Origin: an uncultured Lachnospiraceae bacterium
GTDB lineage: Bacteria > Bacillota > Clostridia > Lachnospirales > Lachnospiraceae
Assembly: GCA_910577675.1 (NCBI GenBank)
Contig: CAJTOR010000004.1
Span: 1-64,000, forward strand
Direction: 5' to 3'
DNA length: 64,000 nucleotides
The notes below the pieces were generated by a model. The model did no database searches. It was not told where the DNA came from and saw only the letters and a program-made list of their open reading frames with translations. Numbering within the stretch: the first letter of the stretch is position 1; each line of letters starts with the position of its first letter. Positions 16,107 to 23,280 of the stretch are shown here, one piece after another. A program made the position numbers and the translations under genes.

Positions 16107-17045
16107 TTACATTTCTGTTTCGATTAAGTCGAGGTTGCGCTCGAATACTTCGGGCATTTCAAAGGATTGATAACTTTTTTGCAATTCCCCGTTAACGCGT
16201 ATCTGCACCTTGTTCACATTCGGCAGCTCCACCAGGGAATTAACGATCGAGTACAGTACAACCGCCTCATTAACTCCCTCGGGCTTATCAAGGAACTTTC
16301 CTCCAAGATCAAGATAACAAACCCCCTCCCTCGTGCTGATTTTTGACAGTGTTGTCCCTTCCGGCAGCGCCGCGTACAGCCCCGCCGCGCGCTCCTCCTC
16401 AATCGGTCCATTAATCAGCTGCTCAACGACAAGCTGCTCCATCGGGATATTCGTGTTGTAACTGACCTGGCGGTGGGACTCGCGCAGTGCAGTGCCATCC
16501 TCGTTTGCAAAGTAGACCGACACATTTGCAACCTGCGTATAAAATTCCTCATCCGATGTATTGTCAATAAAGTCCTCCGCCTTCATCATCCCGACCGGTA
16601 CTTCACCGATCATATACGGAATACCATTCACGTAAAATTCCACGTAATCCACCCCATCCACCTGGCAGAAGGTCTTGACAAGTGCCGCGCGGACCAGGAT
16701 TTCCGTAATCCCGGAAAGGCTGCTGTAATTAGCATCAAAATTTAAGATAAGCTGCTCCGCCTCCCCGAATGTAAAATTGATTAGCGACACATTATCTGGG
16801 AGCAGCTTTTTTAGTTTCCGTCCCTCCGGCTCCTTCGCGAGTGCATCCACAAATTCCTGCACCTGCGCGTCGCGGAATGTCGCCTTCATCTCATAGCCTT
16901 CGGCAACAAGCTGCGTTTCCGCATCGTTCAAAAAATAGATACGCCCGCCCGCACTCTCCTTTGTTTCTTCCTCCCCGCAGCCTGAAAACCCGGTAGAGAT
17001 AAGGAGGAAAAAAACTGTAAACAGGAATATCACCCTACGCCCCAT
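16107..17045 (-). CDS. GerMN domain lipoprotein
   Basis: A 312-residue exported lipoprotein. The signal MGRRVIFLFTVFFLLISTGF is followed by SGC with lipidated Cys23. Two GerMN-like domains follow (one around VSLINFTFGEAEQLILNFD, one around PEGTTLSKISTREGVCYLD). In sporulating species GerM links to germination and to assembly of the engulfment complex, but GerMN lipoproteins also occur next to WalK-like kinases. The start at 17045 has GGGAGGGG upstream; an alternative at 17066 would overlap the kinase gene. The gene sits 13 bp after the histidine kinase and is probably co-transcribed, which suggests a role in envelope sensing or output. Confidence 0.88.
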   Translation of the reverse strand: MGRRVIFLFTVFFLLISTGFSGCGEEETKESAGGRIYFLNDAETQLVAEGYEMKATFRDAQVQEFVDALAKEPEGRKLKKLLPDNVSLINFTFGEAEQLILNFDANYSSLSGITEILVRAALVKTFCQVDGVDYVEFYVNGIPYMIGEVPVGMMKAEDFIDNTSDEEFYTQVANVSVYFANEDGTALRESHRQVSYNTNIPMEQLVVEQLINGPIEEERAAGLYAALPEGTTLSKISTREGVCYLDLGGKFLDKPEGVNEAVVLYSIVNSLVELPNVNKVQIRVNGELQKSYQSFEMPEVFERNLDLIETEM

Positions 17046-17058
17046 AGCTTTCCCCTCC

Positions 17059-18555
17059 CTAAGCAATATAGTTTAACGGAATGCGCACCGTAAACGTGGT
17101 TCCCTCGTTTTCCCTGCTGTAAACTTTGATAGTTCCTTTGTGGCGCAGAACCACGCTTTTTGTGATGGCAAGCCCAAGCCCCGTCCCGCCGCTCTCCCTA
17201 GAACGCGCCTTATCCACGCGGTAAAAGCGGTCAAAAACAAATGGCTGCGCTGCCTCCGGTATCCCAATCCCCGAATCAGAAACCGATATGTAAAAATACT
17301 TGTGGTCTGCATTTAATGATACGCGGACATTGCCGTCCTCAACATTATATTTGACCGCATTCTCAATAAGATTTGAAACTGCAAGCGACAATTTGACCTC
17401 ATCCACCTCCGCAAGTACCGGGCGGAAGCTTTCGAACACCAGTTCGATATTTCTATTCTTTGCAATCGGCTTGATGCGCTTTAATATTATTTCCATCAGC
17501 TCGTTAATCGAAACCTGGGCAATATGCATCTCAGCTTCCTTGCGGTCTAAGCGCACAAGTGATAAAAGGTCGTTGATAATCTTGTTTTCGCGCTCAATCT
17601 CGTCCGTGATATCAGAAAGGAATTCCCGGTACAGCTCTGCCGGGGCTTCCCCCTGCATGGTCAGCGAATCCGCAAGCACCTTGATGGATGTCATCGGCGT
17701 TTTCAGCTCATGCGAAACATTTGACACAAACTCCTGTCTCGATTCCTCCACTTTCTTCATCTGCAAGAGCATCTCGTTAAAGGAGTCCGAAATGCGCTTG
17801 ACCTCATAAAAACCGCCGATAGAAACAGTGTCTTCTAGGTATCCGTCCGTTACATGCTGGATGGAGGCAACAATGGATTTAAACGGTTTCGTCATCCTTC
17901 CCGAAACAAAGAACGCAACAAAGGCAGCAACGAGCAATGTGACCACGTCAAAAATAAATACAGAATGCCCCACATGGTTTACCACCGCGTTTTCCCTCTC
18001 TAAGGAAGCGCGCAGTATAATCGCACCCACATTTGTATTTTCTGCGCCTTTTACCGGAAGAGTCAGCTCAATATGATCCTCCCCCTCCTTAACCTGGCAG
18101 ACATGCATCCCGCGGATACACTCGATAACTTCGCGCGAAAGCAGGATCTTGCCCTGCTCGTTGTTAAATGTGTCAGCCACCACTTTAAGGTTTCCGTCCA
18201 CCACCAGGATACGCCCGTCAAAAATATCGGCTGCCACAGAAAGCTCCGTTGTAACCTCCGCTCCCTGCGCCGCGAGATATCCCGACGATACAATCTGGTT
18301 TGAGAGAAACTTCCCGTACTCCTGCACTTCCGAAATCCTGCCGGACATTGCTTCTTCCCTGCAAACGGCAGATATCCCGACAGTCACAGCGAAAAGTGCC
18401 GTCCCCACAGTAAAAAAAATCAGCGCAAACAGCGCGACCCTCATACTCAACAGGTGTTCCAACTTTTTCTTCAATTGATATTTACCGGATATTTTATTCC
18501 ATATCCCCCGCGCTTTCTTATTTTTTTGCCCCGGCATGCCCTCTCGCTTTCCCAA
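17059..18555 (-). CDS. Sensor histidine kinase (WalK/PhoR-like)
   Basis: A 498-residue membrane kinase: TM1 about 38-62, an extracytoplasmic domain of about 130 residues, TM2 about 197-217, HAMP about 218-270, and HisKA with phospho-accepting His282 in SNVSHELKTPMTS. The HATPase domain has the N box NLIENAVKYN, G1 DSGIGIP and G2 GGTGLGLAI. The start is a TTG at 18555, supported by AAAGGAG seven bases upstream; the internal ATG at 18537 has no properly spaced ribosome site. It lies 12 bp after its response regulator gene and 13 bp before the GerMN gene. The signal is unknown; no PAS domain is evident. Confidence 0.92.
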   Translation of the reverse strand: MGKREGMPGQKNKKARGIWNKISGKYQLKKKLEHLLSMRVALFALIFFTVGTALFAVTVGISAVCREEAMSGRISEVQEYGKFLSNQIVSSGYLAAQGAEVTTELSVAADIFDGRILVVDGNLKVVADTFNNEQGKILLSREVIECIRGMHVCQVKEGEDHIELTLPVKGAENTNVGAIILRASLERENAVVNHVGHSVFIFDVVTLLVAAFVAFFVSGRMTKPFKSIVASIQHVTDGYLEDTVSIGGFYEVKRISDSFNEMLLQMKKVEESRQEFVSNVSHELKTPMTSIKVLADSLTMQGEAPAELYREFLSDITDEIERENKIINDLLSLVRLDRKEAEMHIAQVSINELMEIILKRIKPIAKNRNIELVFESFRPVLAEVDEVKLSLAVSNLIENAVKYNVEDGNVRVSLNADHKYFYISVSDSGIGIPEAAQPFVFDRFYRVDKARSRESGGTGLGLAITKSVVLRHKGTIKVYSRENEGTTFTVRIPLNYIA

Positions 18556-18567
18556 CCCACAGCTCCT

Positions 18568-19272
18568 TTATATACTCTGGAAATAATATCCAACTCCCCA
18601 TTTCGTGTGAACAAACTTAGGGTCGCTCGGATTCTCCTCAATCTTCTCGCGCAGTCTGCGGATATGTACATCCACGGTGCGCACATCACCCGGATAATCG
18701 TATCCCCACACCGTCCTAAGAAGATTATCCCGGCTGTAAACACGGTTTGGGTTAAAGACAAGAAGTTCGAGCAGATCGTACTCCTTCGTGGTCAGATTGA
18801 CTTCCACACCGCGGATATAGACGCGCCTGCCCTCCTTGTCAATTCGCAGGTCACCGAACTCCACGGTGCTGCGCACCCTTCCCACCGCCTCCTTCTCCGC
18901 TCCTTTTTTCTCATTGCGGCGGATAATCGCCTTGATCCGCGCCTTGACTTCAAGAATATTAAAAGGCTTTGTAATATAATCGTCCGCGCCGTACTCAAGC
19001 CCCAGTATCTTATCCATATCATCGCCCTTTGCAGTCAGCATGATAATGGGCATATCCGAAAATTCCCGTATCTGCTGGCAGACCTCAAAGCCGTTCATCT
19101 TAGGCAGCATCACGTCCAGAAGCACGATATCGTAATCATTCCTGCGCGCCGCCGCAAGTCCTTCCTCCCCATCATAGGCTGTATCCACTTCCATGCCGTC
19201 CTGCTCCAGGCTAAAGCGGATTCCTTTAACAATCAGTTTTTCATCATCCACAACCAGTACTTTCTTCCCCAT
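18568..19272 (-). CDS. OmpR/PhoB-family response regulator
   Basis: A 234-residue regulator. The receiver domain has the acidic pocket DD at 9-10, phospho-acceptor D53 in LLDVMLPKMNG, and K102 in ITKPF. The C-terminal winged-helix domain includes TTKEYDLLELLVFNPNRVYSR-type sequence and VDVHIRRLREKIE near the end. It is most similar in style to WalR/PhoP. Partner of the kinase 12 bp downstream. Proteins of this class bind TGT-rich direct repeats; a candidate pair of such repeats is present at 27326-27343 in this window, but no link has been shown. Confidence 0.94.
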   Translation of the reverse strand: MGKKVLVVDDEKLIVKGIRFSLEQDGMEVDTAYDGEEGLAAARRNDYDIVLLDVMLPKMNGFEVCQQIREFSDMPIIMLTAKGDDMDKILGLEYGADDYITKPFNILEVKARIKAIIRRNEKKGAEKEAVGRVRSTVEFGDLRIDKEGRRVYIRGVEVNLTTKEYDLLELLVFNPNRVYSRDNLLRTVWGYDYPGDVRTVDVHIRRLREKIEENPSDPKFVHTKWGVGYYFQSI

Positions 19273-19306
19273 TACAGATTCTGCTCCTTTTCCCTAAATG
19301 CCCTGA

Positions 19307-20056
19307 TTATTTCCCCACTGTTATACGGTTACATATTATGCGGTCGCATAACTTTTTATATATACTTTCCTTAATCCCGGGAACCTGCATCAGTTCCTCG
19401 CAGGAGGCAAATGCCCCCCGTTCCTTCCGGTAAGCCAAAATAGCCTCCGCCTTCGCCTTTCCTATGCCGGGAAGTGTCATAAACTCTTCCTCCCCCGCCG
19501 TATTGATATCCACATATCCTACATCATCCGTCGGTGTCTTGGGGTTCCCCTCCCCATCAGCAGATATGCTCCCCCCATCCCCTTCTGGGGCAGTCCCCTC
19601 CGCCAGAAATGTTTCTGCCTCCTCCACATCCGGGACATAGATTTTTTGCCCGTCCGCTATCTTCTTTGCCAGATTTAAATAATCCCTCGCGGCTTTGGGC
19701 GAAAAATCCCCCGCACACAAAACTGCGTCCGCAACGCGGGAACCTGCGGGCAAAGAATATACGCCCGGCTTATTTACCGCACCGCAGACATGTACATAAA
19801 TCATATCCCCGGATTTTTCCTCTTCTTGCTTCTCAGATTCCGGCGGGGATTGCGATAAATTTACAATTTTTCCCAATTTCCCAATCTCACCCAAATCTTT
19901 CGTTCTTTCCATGTCAAAACCATCTTTTGTGTTTTGCAAAACCATTTCTGCCCCATTTTTCTGCCCCGGCATTTTATCCGTGCAAAGATAAAAAATTCCC
20001 GCAGCTACTACAAAAATAATACAGAAAATCCATTTTGCCAAATTGCCTTTTTTCAT
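19307..20056 (-). CDS. comEA: ComEA family DNA-binding competence protein
   Basis: A 249-residue membrane-anchored protein. N-terminal anchor at about 8-24 (WIFCIIFVVAAGIFYL). An SLBB domain around 90-145 (YVHVCGAVNKPGVYSLPAG) follows. A C-terminal double helix-hairpin-helix domain has VDINTAGEEEFMTLPGIG and CEELMQVPGIKESIYKKL, which binds double-stranded DNA outside the membrane. Together with comEC it forms part of the transformation apparatus. The spacer (residues 20-85) is Lys/Glu-rich. It precedes the response regulator gene by 34 bp, so competence and two-component genes may share one transcript. Confidence 0.93.
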   Translation of the reverse strand: MKKGNLAKWIFCIIFVVAAGIFYLCTDKMPGQKNGAEMVLQNTKDGFDMERTKDLGEIGKLGKIVNLSQSPPESEKQEEEKSGDMIYVHVCGAVNKPGVYSLPAGSRVADAVLCAGDFSPKAARDYLNLAKKIADGQKIYVPDVEEAETFLAEGTAPEGDGGSISADGEGNPKTPTDDVGYVDINTAGEEEFMTLPGIGKAKAEAILAYRKERGAFASCEELMQVPGIKESIYKKLCDRIICNRITVGK

Positions 20057-20220
20057 ACGGAAACACCCTTTCCCTTCCGGTGCCCCGCAGATTGTACCCT
20101 CAATACAACTTACTTATATTGTACTGGATTCCCGCCCTCTTTACAAGTGCATTTTTTATTAAATTTTAATTTATTTTTCCCGAAGGGCTTTGTTAAAATC
20201 CTCCAAATCCGCAATGCCTT

Positions 20221-20664
20221 TCACGCTTCTTTCGACCACTGGAACAGAATAATACCCCCGACCACCAGCACAAGTGCGATTAACTTTCGCCAGGCAAATT
20301 CTACCTTATCCGTACCAAACAGACCAAACAACTCAATAAGGTAGGATGCGATAAGCTGCGATGTCACTATAATCATCGCCGACTGCGCCGGTCCTAACAT
20401 TGCAACACTTTTTATCACCGTGTAAGTTATCGCTATGCCAATCACACCCCCAAGCAGCATATATTTCCCGTCAATTTTAAAAAGACTTGCGAACGGAGCC
20501 TGTTTTCCTGCAAACAGCCAAGCGGCAAGACTGACTAAAAGTGCGGTAAACTGCACAAAAGTCGCTGTCGTCCAGATACTGGTCTGCTTTGTGACCCCAG
20601 TATTAAAAACGCCCTGGATGCTCATCATAGCACCGGACAATATCGCAATAATAATCCCTATCAT
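20221..20664 (-). CDS. DMT family transporter (YdcZ/DUF606 type)
   Basis: A 147-residue membrane protein with five hydrophobic helices, one half of the size of usual EamA transporters, matching the small YdcZ/DUF606 group of the drug/metabolite transporter superfamily. Motifs include SGAMMSIQGVFNTGVTKQTS at the start and LGPAQSAMIIVTSQLIASY in the middle. These proteins often work as dimers, or fused pairs; no second copy is adjacent. Substrate unknown. The start at 20664 has GGAAGG upstream. It lies 55 bp after trmO on the same strand. Confidence 0.85.
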   Translation of the reverse strand: MIGIIIAILSGAMMSIQGVFNTGVTKQTSIWTTATFVQFTALLVSLAAWLFAGKQAPFASLFKIDGKYMLLGGVIGIAITYTVIKSVAMLGPAQSAMIIVTSQLIASYLIELFGLFGTDKVEFAWRKLIALVLVVGGIILFQWSKEA

Positions 20665-20719
20665 AGCAAAAACCTGCCTTCCTTTTTTGCTCAGTATCTT
20701 CGGAAAGCAGGCTTTTTAT

Positions 20720-21412
20720 TCATTTTTTAAGCATGGCCACATCGCACACTGTCAAAAGATCCCCATCCACAAAAAAACGGATATTATACCCCGCGTACTC
20801 CATCCCATAAATTCTGCTCTTATCATGCTGGTAAGCCGGGCGCGGGTCGGCGGACAAAAGACCGCAGACCGCAGCCGCCGTTTCCTCTTTTAGCTGCTCC
20901 CTCAATTCCTTCGGGAAATCGATTCTAAGTTTATGCTCCTTATATTGATCGGCAAAACCACATTTTGCATCCGGGTGGCTGTCCGTATATGCAAGGTAGG
21001 GCTTGATATCATAGATCGGTGTCCCATCCATCAGGTCCGCCCCCGCTACAAGTAACACCGGTCCGCTTTCCCCATCCTCCACAAGGTCGAGCAGACGCAC
21101 ACAGGAAAGCCCGATGGGATTTGGCCGAAACGGCGAGCGCGTCGCAAATACCCCCACGCGCGTATTGCCTCCTAGCCTCGGCGGCTTCACCGTCGGCGAC
21201 CATCTCCCAACATGCTCCGAAAACTCCCACAAAAGCCAGAGATGCGAATATAAAAGAATCCCCCGAAATGCATTGATATCCCGGTATTCCCTCAAAAACT
21301 CAATACTGGAAATTACCTCCTCCACCATACCGCTCTGTCTGGGAATCCCAAACTTTTCGGAAAATGCATTATGTATATGTGCAATAGGCTTAAAAAAACT
21401 TTCTTCCTCCAT
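20720..21412 (-). CDS. trmO: tRNA (t6A37) N6-methyltransferase
   Basis: A 230-residue protein of the TrmO (YaeB/TsaA) family, which uses SAM to methylate threonylcarbamoyladenosine at position 37 of some tRNAs that read ACN codons. The N-terminal beta-barrel domain carries the family blocks VGVFATRSPFRPNPIGLSCV and GADLMDGTPIYDIKPYL. The C-terminal part, with LSADPRPAYQ, is the second TrmO domain. Length is typical. The SAM cofactor site in this family is within the barrel, not a Rossmann fold. Followed by the DMT transporter gene. Confidence 0.95.
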   Translation of the reverse strand: MEEESFFKPIAHIHNAFSEKFGIPRQSGMVEEVISSIEFLREYRDINAFRGILLYSHLWLLWEFSEHVGRWSPTVKPPRLGGNTRVGVFATRSPFRPNPIGLSCVRLLDLVEDGESGPVLLVAGADLMDGTPIYDIKPYLAYTDSHPDAKCGFADQYKEHKLRIDFPKELREQLKEETAAAVCGLLSADPRPAYQHDKSRIYGMEYAGYNIRFFVDGDLLTVCDVAMLKK

Positions 21413-21488
21413 CCCTAACCTCCCACCCCTCTATACCACCAAAACAAACCTCTTCCCCTCCCCACCAAAAACAGTCCTTGCACCCGCC

Positions 21489-21544
21489 AATATGAAAGGG
21501 GTAGTCTACTCCCCCCATCTCCACCCTACCGCCCCTTTCATATT
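21489..21544 (-). terminator. Long hairpin directly after the ABC permease stop
   Basis: AATATGAAAGGGG (21489-21501) and CCCCTTTCATATT (21532-21544) form a perfect 13-bp stem that begins at the base after the permease stop codon on the minus strand. There is no immediate U-run, so it may stabilise the 3' end or act as a weak terminator before trmO. Confidence 0.55.
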
Positions 21545-22882
21545 CTATCCTTCGCTCTTCATCGCTTCGATTGCACTGATCTTTGTCGCGCGCCTCGCCG
21601 GCAGATACCCTGAGAACACACCAACCATAATCGCCACAACAAGCGCGGCAAACGGCAGCCAGAACGGGATCATACAGTACGCCGCACCCTCCTGCGCACT
21701 GCCCCCGATCAGGGATGTGAGGGAACCCAAAAACTTTCCGCCGTACTTGTTGAGAAGATGCGAAAACAGATAGCTTAGCCCCACACCCATCAAACCTCCG
21801 ATAAAGCCGATAATGCCCGCCTCAAAGAGGAAGAGCTTCTTGATATCGCGGATATAACAGCCGAGCACCTTCATAATACCGATTTCCTTTGTGCGCTCGT
21901 AAATTGACATAATCATCGTGTTCGCAATATTGATCGCTGCCACCAAAAATGCTACCGCACCGATGGCAAGGAACACTTTCTGAAGCATCGCGGATGTATC
22001 AAGCATCGGCTGTATGTACTGCATATCACTCTCGGTCAGATATCCGAGTGCCTCGATCTCTTCCTGAACCTTGGTAACATTCTTCATACTGTCCACATTG
22101 ATCTGGATACTCTCATATTCCTCGAGCGCTTTAAGTGCCTTCTTTCGGTTTGCAGCGCCAAGAGTATAGGCATATTCCTTGTACAGCTTCTTATAAAAAT
22201 CCAGATCCATATAGCAGTAATATGAATACTCCCAGTCATCGCACGCTGCAATTTTTCCATAGTTGCGCACCACGTAATTAAACTCTTTCTTGCCCGAACC
22301 CTGATTGTCCTCATAATAATCATCGAACTTAAAAGAAATGCGGTCCTTTTCAAGGTCAATCACCTTGGTCTTATAATTTCTGCCCTGATAATAATAGAAA
22401 TTATTGAGCGACTCAAAGCCGTATACAATAACCTCATTATTCTCCGGGGTCGGGTAGACACCGGACTCAAGTGCCGGAAATCCAAAGTCCTCCCATGTGG
22501 AACAGTCCATAATCCTCATCTGTCCCCAGGTCTGGTACTTCCCGCTCTTTAGCTGAAGACTCTTTTCGATTACAGGCGAAACTGCCCGCACATGATCCAT
22601 TTCCTTAACCTGTTTGACCAGCCCGTCATCGAGCTTCTGCTTGCGCTCCTGGTAAACCCCGTCGTCATCCGCCACCCATGAATTCTTGCGGATTGTAATA
22701 ATCGTCATGCGCCCGTTCTGCATAATCTGCTGCTCGAAATTGTAATTTAACCCCTGCCCGATCGCAACCATCAGCATAATCGAGATCGTGCCGATCACCA
22801 CGCCGATAACGGTCAGGGCGGTACGCGCTTTCCGTCTGCCGAGATTGCGCAGCCCCATCTTAATCAAATCGCTAATTTTCAT
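21545..22882 (-). CDS. MacB-like ABC transporter permease
   Basis: A 445-residue permease. N-terminal cytoplasmic and first TM segment (MGLRNLGRRKARTALTVIGVVIGTISIM), then a large extracytoplasmic MacB periplasmic-core-like domain of about 240 residues rich in Tyr/Asp. Three TM helices of the FtsX domain follow, with IANTMIMSIYERTKEIGIMK and the closing LPARRATKISAIEAMKSEG. Such type VII ABC systems act by mechanotransmission at the envelope rather than classical transport. The start at 22882 overlaps the end of the small Gly-rich gene by 11 bp, so translation is coupled. Its ATPase is at 26192-27271. Confidence 0.92.
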   Translation of the reverse strand: MKISDLIKMGLRNLGRRKARTALTVIGVVIGTISIMLMVAIGQGLNYNFEQQIMQNGRMTIITIRKNSWVADDDGVYQERKQKLDDGLVKQVKEMDHVRAVSPVIEKSLQLKSGKYQTWGQMRIMDCSTWEDFGFPALESGVYPTPENNEVIVYGFESLNNFYYYQGRNYKTKVIDLEKDRISFKFDDYYEDNQGSGKKEFNYVVRNYGKIAACDDWEYSYYCYMDLDFYKKLYKEYAYTLGAANRKKALKALEEYESIQINVDSMKNVTKVQEEIEALGYLTESDMQYIQPMLDTSAMLQKVFLAIGAVAFLVAAINIANTMIMSIYERTKEIGIMKVLGCYIRDIKKLFLFEAGIIGFIGGLMGVGLSYLFSHLLNKYGGKFLGSLTSLIGGSAQEGAAYCMIPFWLPFAALVVAIMVGVFSGYLPARRATKISAIEAMKSEG

Positions 22883-23174
22883 ACAGATCAAATCCTTTTT
22901 TGATTCTCTTCTTGCCAAGAAGAACTCCGAACACAATACCTAAAACAAGTGCTGCGCTGATAGTGCCCGCCACAAACGGGACATTGGAGAGGATCGGATC
23001 CTTCACACCCGTGCCCGTGCCCGTTTCCGTGCCATCCATCCCCCCCATTGAGTTTCCGCCGCCTATCATCTCGCCGCCGCCATCTACCATTACACCGCCG
23101 CCGCCATCTACCATTACACCGCCGTTGCCGCCAATCACCGCAGCGCCAAGAAGCATACCATCATAATCTGCCAT
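22872..23174 (-). CDS. Small Gly-rich single-pass membrane protein
   Basis: A 100-residue protein of unknown family. Residues 1-55 are Gly/Asp/Met-rich with a tandem repeat GVMVDGGG encoded by two 24-bp direct DNA repeats (23081-23104 and 23105-23128). A TM helix follows at about 69-91 (FVAGTISAALVLGIVFGVLL), then a basic tail KKRIKKGFDLYEN. GGAGG lies 8 bases before the ATG at 23174. It is wedged between the CARDB-like protein and the permease and overlaps the permease start by 11 bp, so it is probably an accessory subunit. No signal peptide is evident; the Gly-rich part may face either side. Confidence 0.7.
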   Translation of the reverse strand: MADYDGMLLGAAVIGGNGGVMVDGGGGVMVDGGGEMIGGGNSMGGMDGTETGTGTGVKDPILSNVPFVAGTISAALVLGIVFGVLLGKKRIKKGFDLYEN

Positions 23175-23217
23175 TCTATTGCCTCCTTCTATTTCCCACA
23201 ATTTAAGGAAATTTCCC

Positions 23218-23271
23218 CGGGCAGGCAATTTCACAGACAGGTGCCTTCCCCGCCTGTATCTTCCCTGCCCG
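23218..23271 (-). promoter_or_regulatory. Intercistronic double hairpin
   Basis: CGGGCAGG (23218-23225) pairs with CCTGCCCG (23264-23271). Inside, ACAGG and CCTGT form a second stem. Located between the stop of the CARDB-like gene and the small Gly-rich gene, it could lower expression of the two downstream genes relative to the surface protein. Confidence 0.5.
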
Positions 23272-23280
23272 CTTCCCTAA

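Noticed and set aside
18454-19374. 306-codon plus-strand frame
   Set aside because: Mirror of the response regulator gene, whose motifs are unambiguous on the other strand.
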